Assembly: GCA_964486935.1 (NCBI GenBank)
Contig: CAZAPG010000024.1
Location: 1-64,000, forward strand
From: CAZAPG01 sp964486935
Lineage (GTDB): Bacteria; Chloroflexota; Anaerolineae; 4572-78; J111
Direction of reading: 5' to 3'
Length of the DNA: 64,000 nt
The notes beneath the pieces were generated by a model. The model saw only the letters and a program-made list of their open reading frames with translations. It searched no databases and had not been told where the DNA came from. A program made the translations under genes and the position numbers. Each line of letters begins with the position of its first letter. Position 1 is the stretch's first letter. Below, piece after piece: positions 26,116 through 34,347 of the stretch.

Positions 26116-27783
26116 ATGACCGGACAGAGTCAGTACCCGTATGACGTATTTGTAAGCTACAATCAGGCCGATGAAGATTGGGTATTGGATTGGTTACTGC
26201 CTCAATTGACAAATGCAGGTCTCCAGGTTGCCACTCGATATGACACCCGTATTTTGGGCGCCCCCAAGATTGAAAATGTTGAACGCGCAGTCAATAGTAG
26301 CCGCCGTACTATTGTGGTGCTCACCCCGGAATGGTTGGATGACGAGTGGAACGAATTTGAAGCCTTGCTGGTGATGGGCGCAGACCTTGCCGCGCGCAAA
26401 CGTAAACTCATACCCTTACTCCTAAAACCTTGTACGCCCCCTGAACCAATCAGTTTTCGTGAACCGGCCGACTTTACAGATGAACACAAATGGAACCGGG
26501 AGGCCGGTAAACTGGCCCGTGACCTGGTTAATGTTCTGCCTGCGCCCGTACCCTGGCGAGAACAAGAGGGGGTGCGCAACTGGAGAGGGTGGAAGCGTTG
26601 GCTTCGTCGCTACCGCTGGCGGGTGTTGGTGGGGACGGTGGCCCTGTTGGCCCTGTGGGTGGTTATTTTTACGCTTTTGAAAATTCCTCCTTTTCATCAG
26701 CGCCAGGTGTGGGTCCGGGAAAATCTAAATGCCGAAGGCGCAATTACCCTGCACAATACCGGCTCTACCTTATTGGCGGGTAGCCGAAACCCTAATCCCG
26801 GCTGTACTCCGCCCAAGGGCCTCTGGTATCGGGAAGAAAACAGTAACGCCTGGCAAGAAAGCGATGTTGATGACGACTTGCTGTGCATTGAAAATTTTGA
26901 CCGCGGCGCCAGTTGGTCGGCCATTTTATCATTTGCCTCGCTGGACGATAGGGTGTATGCGCTGACCAGTCATTCCGGCATTCTGGTCAGTTCTGATAAT
27001 GGAGCGCGATTTGACCGGCGTTTTCCCAACTTTTCATATATTATTAGAAGCGACTATTCGCTCAACCCGCACAGCTTGCGGGTCATCAGCCGTAATGGCG
27101 GCCCGCCGCTTTTATGGGTAGCCGGGCAGGAAAATGGATTGCTGGTTTATCGAAATGACCGGTGGCTGGCTAATCACGAAGGTTGCAATGGCCTGCCCCC
27201 CACGCTTATTGCTATCTCTGTGTGGGTAAATCAGGAAATTGTGGTTATCGGTAGCGATAGCCAGGGGTTGTGGGCGAGTTTTGATGGCGGGCAAAATTGC
27301 CGGCTGGTATTTGATTCAACCGGCCGTTACATATTCCACGGATTGTGGGATGTGTCGGCAGGGCATCATCGTTTTTTGGCCCTGGTTCAGGATACCCAGA
27401 TGGAGCGCCGTAATGATGAGCTGGGCAACTGGCAGCTCTTAGACTTTTGTCCGCGTGGCAACTCTTGCACCGATGCTGGCTGGTGGGCAGACCAGACCAC
27501 CCCCCTTTGGCACGGAACACGCCCGGCGCAGGATGTATTTGTGCAGCAGCGCGCAACCGGGGATTATGAATGGTATCTGGTTACGGAAAGTGGTCAGGTA
27601 TGGCGCGGTACGGTGGGCCTTAACCGGCCTGAAGATTTGGCCGATATCAGGCGTTGTTATATTCCCCCGGCATGCTTTACTCGATTTGCCCCGGTTGCGC
27701 CGGGCCAGCCGCCTTATTTGCTGGCTGCCGACTACGTGTATCAGTATCAGCAGGGGCCATGGTGGAAGTTGCTGTGGCCCTGA
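26116..27783 (+). CDS. TIR-domain membrane protein with beta-propeller ectodomain
   Basis: 555 residues from ATG 26116; a TTG 33 bases earlier is open but has no better ribosome site. The TIR domain (about 6-150) opens YDVFVSYNQADEDWVLDWLLP and has the E82 of EWNEFEALL at the position of the NAD-hydrolysing glutamate of SARM1-type TIRs (W+4). A membrane span at about 167-190 (VLVGTVALLALWVVIFTLL) follows, then about 360 residues of propeller blades with SSDNG-type and W-rich repeats as in Ycf48/BNR-like proteins. Topology suggests an inside TIR and an outside propeller. The frame continues, after one TGA at 27781, into the next gene. Paired TIR and tandem-TIR genes flank a protease and LysM gene, suggesting a sensing-and-killing or signalling unit. 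Function is inferred. Confidence 0.85.
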   Translation: MTGQSQYPYDVFVSYNQADEDWVLDWLLPQLTNAGLQVATRYDTRILGAPKIENVERAVNSSRRTIVVLTPEWLDDEWNEFEALLVMGADLAARKRKLIPLLLKPCTPPEPISFREPADFTDEHKWNREAGKLARDLVNVLPAPVPWREQEGVRNWRGWKRWLRRYRWRVLVGTVALLALWVVIFTLLKIPPFHQRQVWVRENLNAEGAITLHNTGSTLLAGSRNPNPGCTPPKGLWYREENSNAWQESDVDDDLLCIENFDRGASWSAILSFASLDDRVYALTSHSGILVSSDNGARFDRRFPNFSYIIRSDYSLNPHSLRVISRNGGPPLLWVAGQENGLLVYRNDRWLANHEGCNGLPPTLIAISVWVNQEIVVIGSDSQGLWASFDGGQNCRLVFDSTGRYIFHGLWDVSAGHHRFLALVQDTQMERRNDELGNWQLLDFCPRGNSCTDAGWWADQTTPLWHGTRPAQDVFVQQRATGDYEWYLVTESGQVWRGTVGLNRPEDLADIRRCYIPPACFTRFAPVAPGQPPYLLAADYVYQYQQGPWWKLLWP

Positions 27784-27810
27784 TTTATGGACCCATATCA
27801 GGAACGTGAC

Positions 27811-30800
27811 ATGACTTTATATGCCGCCACCGGCGAGGAGAAATTTCGTTTCGACAACCCTCAACAGCAGTGGGTTAAGATCGGCCAGCCGCCGTTGGCC
27901 AACGGGCGCGTTTTGGCTGTTGCGCCCGATAATAGCATTTTGTATGCCGCCACCTCGGAAGGGGTGTTTTGGTCTGCTGACGGGGGGCAAAGCTGGACAG
28001 CGCCAACAGACAAACCGGATATCTGGTCTTTGCTGCTTGACTCAACAACTAACGCACTCTATACCGTTCCTTATGACAGGTCTGAGGTGTATCGCTCTGG
28101 TGATAAGGGCGAGACGTGGCAGCCGGCTGGAAGCTGGCCCCAACCAAAACCCTTTATTCACAGCCTGGCTCTGGTTACAGCGCGGAAGCTCTTGTTTGCC
28201 GGCACCACTCGGGGTTTGTTTCGGAACAGGGCAAGGGTTAACAACCCGGTCTGGCAGCCGGTTGAAGAAACCTCAAGGCTGGAAATATATACCCTGGCCT
28301 GGGACCCGCAAGGCGGGGTTATATATGCCGGTACGTCCAGCCCAAATCTGGTATTCAGGTACAAGCCGGGGGGTGAATGGCAGGAGATTAGGGGAAATTT
28401 GCCGGGCGACATCAATGGCATCCATTTTCTGGCTGTTGACTGGCAGCGCGGCGTTTTGTATGCCGCCGCATCCCATGATAACCGGGTCTGGTGGATTAGC
28501 ACCAACCAAACCGCTTTGGCGATGTGGTCTGCAAGCCATGTAACCCGCAACCATAATCAGCTAACGGCCCTAAGACTGGATACCACAACCGGTATATTAT
28601 ATGCCGGCACGGCTGAGAATGGCGTGTTTCGCTCTCAGGATCAGGGGCAAAGCTGGCAGCGCATGGACGAGGGCCTGCCCAGAGCGGTTTCGATTGTTTC
28701 TTTAGGTGACGAGTCATCCGTTGAGGTCAAAGCCATCTCCCCCACCTTGCCGCTCCAACAACAAATATATCAGCCATATCAGCAACAGGTATCACAAGAA
28801 GCTCTGGAAAGGCTGATTGAGGAAGATAGAGAAAACGCAAAAGAGACAGGAAAGGTTTATCCTTCGCGCCAGGAAAATCCGTTCTACGCGGGGCAAACCG
28901 GCTTGCCCTCCTTGTTGCGGACGTGGCTGCCGCCTTCACGCGTCCCCGAACCGCCTCCTCCTGCAATCTCTCCCGATTTGCCCTGGATTGGACCCGGACC
29001 CCCGCCCGTACCTTCGCCTGTGCCATCTGCGCCCGAATTTTTACCCCCACTTTCGCCCGCCCCGAACGAAAAACCTGAGACAACACCTCTTTCTCCCCCT
29101 ATTTTAGAATTGCTCACGCCTACTCAAATTGAAGCCGTTTTTGGTCTTCAACCGGAAGATCATAAAAAATTAGAGGCAGAACTTGTTCCGGGGCCGGTCA
29201 TCGGCCTGGAGAGGCCGGCGACCGGGTTAGAAAAACCGGACAGGTTACAGCCACTCCATTTCACCTGGCATCAGGTTTATAACAAGAATGGCCGCAGTTA
29301 TCCGGTGCTGGGCGGCAGCGTGCGCGTCCACGCGGCGCTCAAAGATGAGCGCATTGCCGTGACCAACAGCTACCTTCCCATTCCGGCAGATTATCCCTTT
29401 GCGTCTGACCTTCAACCCGAGGAAGAGCCGCTATCCCCGCGCCTCACTCTGGAGGAAGCCGGGCGGCAGGCGCTTGAGGCCGTTGCTGAAAAATTGAGGC
29501 GTATCCATACCGTTACCGCAGACGATGGAAAACGAGGGTTGTGGGGTATTGCCGAGACAATGTACCCGGCTGAGTGGTTTAGCGCATATAAATTGGGGGT
29601 TGATAAATGGCGCAAAAGGCATTACCAGACATTCATTGCCAATCTGGTCAATGTAATAAAAGCAGTCAATCAAATTACTGACCCAAAGGGCACAATTTTT
29701 GCAGGGGACAAATTGGAAATCCCCTTCCCGGTTGAATTCATCACCGTCGCCCCCACCAAATTTGCTGGCGAGAGCGATTACGCAATTTTGCCTTTTAGCG
29801 GAGCTTATTATCTGATCAGTCGATTTCGGGCGCAATCGCCGGGCCAGGAACCCTGGTTTGTAGAGGTCGATATGAAAAGCGGGCAGGTGGGGCAACCCTG
29901 GCAGGCTCTGTTAACCCTGCCTGCAACCTTCTACCAAACCTCTCGTGAAACCAAAAACAATACGCCAACGGGTAATATTGCCGGCTTGTTAAACCTCACC
30001 TACAAAGATGCCGATAATCAGGATGTCAAATATGTGGAAACGTTAAAGCGGCACTGGCCCCAGATAGAAAATTTCCTTAACAGTAATCGTTCTGAGCAAA
30101 CTACCATTGCCGCCCAAGCCTTGCATCTCTTTAAATATTTAATCGACATTTGCCACGTACCGCCCGCTGCCTTTGCCAATAGAACGCTACAGGTTAAGCT
30201 GGTCAGTTTTAACAACAATAAAGTGATGGGTTTTAGTTATGGCGATGATGAACTCAAGCTAACCTTTTGGGAAGATATGGCCACCGTTGACGGCAAACCG
30301 ATTCATAATGCCGCCCGCGACCCGGAAGTAGCCCTGCACGAATTTACCCATCTGTTTTTATGGCTTCTCAACCCAGACCCCTGGGGTACCCTGGCAGACC
30401 TTGAGCGTAACCCTTTTGGCCGCGCCCTGCACGAAGGCTATGCAATGTATCTGCCCCGTTCTATTATTGCCAGGCAGCAAGCCAGCGAGGTTGACCAACC
30501 CTGGGCCAGCGCCGCCTACCGGGATTGGGGTGATCGCTGGGCGCCAGTGCGCGACAAATTTGAAGAAGGGGCCGATTTTTTACCCGCCCCTAACGTCTAT
30601 CCGCGTGGCGAATTCTCAACTACCGATGCCGGTCACTATCGGGCTTACGATGCGGGCATGATTTGGGCCAGGGCTTTGTGGGAGTTACGGGAACTGGTAG
30701 AACCCGAACATGCCGACTGGCTGATTGTTCAATCGTACTTTTATTTGCACGGCCACATTGTAAACTTTGAGCTGGCAGCCGAGGCATTGTTTGATGCTGA

Positions 30801-32175
30801 TATCCGGTTGACTAACAATCTCAAGTTAAGCAACGGAACCCTGCCAATTTGGGCCAGGCGCAATATTGTAGCCGGCCACAGTATTCACGGTTTTGCCCAA
30901 ATTGGGAATACAATTATAGCTGCCGGCGATACCGGAATTATTGTCTCTACGGATGGCGGGAGCAGTTGGCAGCCAGACGCATCCGGCGCAATCATCTTGA
31001 ATCAGATAACCGCCGTTGCCGCCAGTAACAATAACTTTTATGCGGCTACCCAGCAAAACGGGGTATACCAAAAAGCTGTTGCCGGTCAGGGCAGCGCCGG
31101 CTGGCAGTTAGTCTCGGGGCCTGACCTGTCAAAACAACTGCCCCTCAACATTACCCTGCAAAGTTTGCTGGCCTTAGAGGATGGTCGTTTGGTGGTTGGC
31201 GCCAACCAGGGTGTTTATGTTTATACAACTGAGGATGGGTGGCGCCCCGGCGGGTTAGAGGGCGCCATTATTTTAGGGTTGGCCCAGGGCCAAACCGCAA
31301 CCCAAAAATTTGTTCAGGCTTACACCGCTGAGAAACTTTACAAAATTGATCTGGACACACTTTTTCAGCCGGCTGCATCTATTGCAACCGCATCATCGGG
31401 TACGGGCGTTGCCGGCGGAGGTTTTGGCGGTTTTGGCGGTTTTAGTACTACTGTGGCAGCGGCAGCTACTGCCGAAACCCCGCAGTGGGGGCTTATCAAT
31501 TTTGGACCGCGCTTTACCGCCCTTGCCACTCGAAACCAAACCAGTATCTATGCCGGCACGTTAAATGGCTTGCGGCGTATTGTGTGGGATGATAATAACA
31601 ACTTTACAGACAATGCCATAGCCGCTATCCCTGCAACCGTAGTATTAGCTGTAACTGCCAAAGGTAATACAGTTTATTGTGCCACTCCGGCCCAGCTATT
31701 CAAGAGTCAGGATGGGGTAAATTTTACAGATGTTGGCTATCAAGGTTTCCCGTCCACAACAGCCAGAATCATCAGCCTGTTTGCGACTGCTAATGGTAGA
31801 TTGCTGCTTGGAACCCTGGCCCACGGCATCTGGCAGCGTAATGGAACAATCTGGAAGCGGGTTTATCCTGTTGCGCCGGATGATATCGAGTTGGCCCCGG
31901 ATGAGACAGGTTTGTTAACCGTGGCCCTGCAAAGCCAAAACAACCTGCTCATCAGTATGCCCCGCCAGATAACTTTACTAAAAATTGCCCAACCCGGATT
32001 GCCCCGTAACCCCATTGAATTCAACCGGCAGCCGGACCAAAATCTTAACAAATATGACTTGTCCGCTTCGCCAAAAGCAGGCCAGATTATTCTTAAATTG
32101 AAAAATACTGATACGATAAGCTACAGGCTCGAGGTCGTTGTTTCCAATAACGTTATCAGCCTTATCAAAATATAA
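27811..32175 (+). CDS. Beta-propeller metalloprotease (gluzincin) with FTP, LysM-like and PepSY-like parts
   Basis: 1,454 residues from ATG 27811, which has AGGA seven bases upstream; an in-frame ATG at 27787 lacks one. Order: propeller blades (about 1-310, repeated LYAAT..GVFxSxDxGQSW); Pro-rich hinge (about 340-440); FTP-like propeptide (about 480-535, WHQVYNKNGRSYPVLGGSVRVH); LysM-like segment (about 590-637, FAGDKLEIP); PepSY-like strand pair (about 660-695); peptidase with HEFTH at 843-847 and a third ligand E875 in LHEGYAMYLP; and a second propeller (about 1020-1390). HExxH plus a downstream Glu fits gluzincin zinc proteases, and FTP/PepSY normally keep thermolysin-like enzymes latent. 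No signal peptide is seen on this frame, which is odd for such an enzyme unless it is made as one chain with the upstream TIR-TM protein. Confidence 0.85.
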   Translation: MTLYAATGEEKFRFDNPQQQWVKIGQPPLANGRVLAVAPDNSILYAATSEGVFWSADGGQSWTAPTDKPDIWSLLLDSTTNALYTVPYDRSEVYRSGDKGETWQPAGSWPQPKPFIHSLALVTARKLLFAGTTRGLFRNRARVNNPVWQPVEETSRLEIYTLAWDPQGGVIYAGTSSPNLVFRYKPGGEWQEIRGNLPGDINGIHFLAVDWQRGVLYAAASHDNRVWWISTNQTALAMWSASHVTRNHNQLTALRLDTTTGILYAGTAENGVFRSQDQGQSWQRMDEGLPRAVSIVSLGDESSVEVKAISPTLPLQQQIYQPYQQQVSQEALERLIEEDRENAKETGKVYPSRQENPFYAGQTGLPSLLRTWLPPSRVPEPPPPAISPDLPWIGPGPPPVPSPVPSAPEFLPPLSPAPNEKPETTPLSPPILELLTPTQIEAVFGLQPEDHKKLEAELVPGPVIGLERPATGLEKPDRLQPLHFTWHQVYNKNGRSYPVLGGSVRVHAALKDERIAVTNSYLPIPADYPFASDLQPEEEPLSPRLTLEEAGRQALEAVAEKLRRIHTVTADDGKRGLWGIAETMYPAEWFSAYKLGVDKWRKRHYQTFIANLVNVIKAVNQITDPKGTIFAGDKLEIPFPVEFITVAPTKFAGESDYAILPFSGAYYLISRFRAQSPGQEPWFVEVDMKSGQVGQPWQALLTLPATFYQTSRETKNNTPTGNIAGLLNLTYKDADNQDVKYVETLKRHWPQIENFLNSNRSEQTTIAAQALHLFKYLIDICHVPPAAFANRTLQVKLVSFNNNKVMGFSYGDDELKLTFWEDMATVDGKPIHNAARDPEVALHEFTHLFLWLLNPDPWGTLADLERNPFGRALHEGYAMYLPRSIIARQQASEVDQPWASAAYRDWGDRWAPVRDKFEEGADFLPAPNVYPRGEFSTTDAGHYRAYDAGMIWARALWELRELVEPEHADWLIVQSYFYLHGHIVNFELAAEALFDADIRLTNNLKLSNGTLPIWARRNIVAGHSIHGFAQIGNTIIAAGDTGIIVSTDGGSSWQPDASGAIILNQITAVAASNNNFYAATQQNGVYQKAVAGQGSAGWQLVSGPDLSKQLPLNITLQSLLALEDGRLVVGANQGVYVYTTEDGWRPGGLEGAIILGLAQGQTATQKFVQAYTAEKLYKIDLDTLFQPAASIATASSGTGVAGGGFGGFGGFSTTVAAAATAETPQWGLINFGPRFTALATRNQTSIYAGTLNGLRRIVWDDNNNFTDNAIAAIPATVVLAVTAKGNTVYCATPAQLFKSQDGVNFTDVGYQGFPSTTARIISLFATANGRLLLGTLAHGIWQRNGTIWKRVYPVAPDDIELAPDETGLLTVALQSQNNLLISMPRQITLLKIAQPGLPRNPIEFNRQPDQNLNKYDLSASPKAGQIILKLKNTDTISYRLEVVVSNNVISLIKI

Positions 32176-32200
32176 CAAAAGCTAATATCCAGATTTTCTA

Positions 32201-32240
32201 GCCCTCACCCAAATTGGGGAAGGGGTTGGGAGTGAGGGTT
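32201..32240 (+). repeat. Imperfect inverted repeat of the CCCTCACCC/GGGTGAGGG type
   Basis: CCCTCAC (32202-32208) pairs with GTGAGGG (32232-32238) around a G-rich centre. This motif class is a common interspersed intergenic repeat in many bacteria and can also act as a weak terminator. It follows the protease stop by 26 bases. The remaining 130 bases up to the LysM gene hold its ribosome site (AAGGAGAGG) and nothing else I recognise. Confidence 0.35.
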
Positions 32241-32374
32241 ATTCTCACAGGAGCCGTCGCGAGTGTTAACACGCCACCGATGACGAAAATGGGATTTTTT
32301 TTGGAGGGAACCTTCCTTCGGTCGCCCCAAGCCCTCCGCTTCTCAATTTCATTTTCGAAGGAGAGGTAGAATAA

Positions 32375-33337
32375 ATGTTAAAACGAATAATAATCGTCGC
32401 AACCCTGGTTTTTGGAGTGCTGCTTGGAGCCTGGATAACCCTGCCGGGAGCGCAGGCAGCCGTAACTTATTGCCCGGCTACTTACGTAGTGCGGCCCGGC
32501 GATACTTTAAGTGGTATTGCGGCCAGAGCCGGCGTGAACATGTGGCAACTGGCCCGGTTAAATGGCATTTGGAATGTCCATCACATCTATGTGGGGCAGG
32601 TTTTATGCTTGCCTTACGCTCTACCCGAACCGTTCATAAACAGCTCAATTGTGGTTGCCCCCGTTTTTCAATCCAGCCTCAAATTAGACGTTGGCTATGA
32701 ATTCAAACGGGATGCTGAGGCGACTGCCGCCACCTGGACCCTGGGCAAAAACGGCTTTGCCGGAAAACGATTATCCTATCCACTACCATCCGGCGATGCA
32801 ATTGAAACGGTGGCCCGGCCCGAAACAGTTTGGATTTCCAGCACGACCCGCACGCCCGGCCCAATTTTTTGGCTGGCCCGCCCCAGCCGAGATCAGACGG
32901 ATGCTTATATTTTGGTGGTGATTGGCGATCCCCAGCCGTTGCTCGATTTACAGTTAGGCTTTACCCAAACCATTACCCAGATGTTTGGCCAGTTACCCAC
33001 CACCGGCAGTAAACCGGTGAGCAATCTGGCCGGCAATTACCAGCAGGTGAAGGTAAACTTTCTGTGGGCAGAGTTGGAAAGTAGGGATGGCACATTTATT
33101 CCATTGATTGTGAGTGATATTGATTATCACCAAACCGTTGAGTCTGCCCAACACAGATACGAGTTCCCCGCATTTGCCCTCCATCCCGCGCCAGCGGGAG
33201 AGGGATATCACCTGTTGATGGTGCTTAATGATGATGGCGCCATTGGGCCACCCGGTTATGGCTGGCGCAGCCGCTGTGGCGGCTGGGGCGGCGGGGGTTG
33301 GTTTTCGGGCTTTTTGCGTTCCTGGTATGGTTGTTAG
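32375..33337 (+). CDS. Secreted LysM-domain protein
   Basis: 320 residues. The signal peptide (about 1-29, cleavage after AQA) is clear. A LysM domain follows (about 38-86): YVVRPGDTLSGIAARAGVNMWQLARLNGI, then IYVGQVLCLP. LysM binds peptidoglycan or other GlcNAc polymers, so the protein should be anchored to the wall or envelope. The remaining 230 residues are unrecognised and the C-terminus is Gly/Trp-rich (GGWGGGGWFSGFLRSWYGC). A strong ribosome site, AAGGAGAGG, lies at 32358-32366. The tandem-TIR gene begins nine bases after its stop, so the two are cotranscribed. Confidence 0.88.
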   Translation: MLKRIIIVATLVFGVLLGAWITLPGAQAAVTYCPATYVVRPGDTLSGIAARAGVNMWQLARLNGIWNVHHIYVGQVLCLPYALPEPFINSSIVVAPVFQSSLKLDVGYEFKRDAEATAATWTLGKNGFAGKRLSYPLPSGDAIETVARPETVWISSTTRTPGPIFWLARPSRDQTDAYILVVIGDPQPLLDLQLGFTQTITQMFGQLPTTGSKPVSNLAGNYQQVKVNFLWAELESRDGTFIPLIVSDIDYHQTVESAQHRYEFPAFALHPAPAGEGYHLLMVLNDDGAIGPPGYGWRSRCGGWGGGGWFSGFLRSWYGC

Positions 33338-33346
33338 AGGTTAAAA

Positions 33347-34300
33347 ATGAGTCAACCACTGGTGTTTATTAGTTATCACCGCGATGATGAGGCCGAAAAG
33401 AACAAACTGCTTTCCCATTTGGGGGTTTTAGAGCGCGATGGTTTGATTGATGTCTGGAACGATGACCGCATTGGGGCAGGTAGTGATTGGGAGCAAGAGA
33501 TTCAAGCTGCCATCAATCAGGCCAGGGTAGCTGTGTTGCTGGTGACGGCTAATTTTCTAAATTCTAATTTTATTTTGGGGCAGCAGATTCCGGCGTTACT
33601 CAACCGCCGGGAAAACGAGGGTTTAACAGTTTTCCCAATTATTGCCCGCGCCTGCGCCTGGAAACAGGTAAAATGGCTGGCCAAATTGGTTCAGCCAAAA
33701 TACAGCCGGCCCGTTTGGGGCGATGGCGGCCGCCATCTGGATGAAGACCTGGCATCCATTGCCGAGGATATTGCCGGCATTATTAGCGGTAACAAAGCTC
33801 GTTCCGTAAACGTAACACCGGTTGCCCCGGAAGTCGAGCAAAAAATTCCGGTTCAAGAAAAAAGGGATTTTATTTACGATGTTTATATCAGCTATGTAGA
33901 CAAGGAGCCAGACGCCACCTGGGTATGGGAAACCTTAATGCCTCGTTTGGAAGCCGAAAAGTTGCAGGTAGCCATTTCCGGTTTAGGGAAGCCGGGGGTA
34001 CCGCGCCTTGTAAATATTGAGCAAGCAGTAACGCAGTCCAGGCGGGTTCTATTAGTTCTTTCTGCAAATTACCTGGCTGATAACACCGCCGAATTTGAGA
34101 ATATATTGGGGCAAACCGCATGGCTCGATGAAGGCAGTTATCGCGTCCTTCCGGTTAAAATTGCGCACTTTGAGCCGCACCAGATCGGTGAACGTTTAAA
34201 TATACTTGAACTACTTGATCTGACCCATCCCCGTCTGGCAAATAGAAACTTTGAAGCAATGATACAGGCCCTAAAAGACCCTTTGCCAACCCGAAGATAA
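33347..34300 (+). CDS. Tandem TIR-domain protein
   Basis: 317 residues: TIR1 at about 4-145 (VFISYHRDDEAEKNKLLSHL; WNDDRIGAGSDWEQEIQAAI; ARVAVLLVTANFLNSNFI), a 25-residue linker, and TIR2 at about 180-315 (YDVYISYVDKEPDATWVWETLMPRL). There is no membrane span or signal peptide; it is cytoplasmic. TIR2 resembles the TIR of 26116-27783 and keeps E251 at the catalytic position (EFENIL). In TIR1 the expected glutamate is replaced: the FILNEE pattern is FILGQQ, with Q79 at the W/F+4 position. TIR1 may therefore be a scaffolding or regulatory domain. The gene is translationally close (9 bp) to the LysM gene and convergent with the NRPS. Confidence 0.9.
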   Translation: MSQPLVFISYHRDDEAEKNKLLSHLGVLERDGLIDVWNDDRIGAGSDWEQEIQAAINQARVAVLLVTANFLNSNFILGQQIPALLNRRENEGLTVFPIIARACAWKQVKWLAKLVQPKYSRPVWGDGGRHLDEDLASIAEDIAGIISGNKARSVNVTPVAPEVEQKIPVQEKRDFIYDVYISYVDKEPDATWVWETLMPRLEAEKLQVAISGLGKPGVPRLVNIEQAVTQSRRVLLVLSANYLADNTAEFENILGQTAWLDEGSYRVLPVKIAHFEPHQIGERLNILELLDLTHPRLANRNFEAMIQALKDPLPTRR

Positions 34301-34347
34301 ATCGAGTCATCCGGCAACCTTGAAATTTTTCTCGGTTGCTTTGAGAG

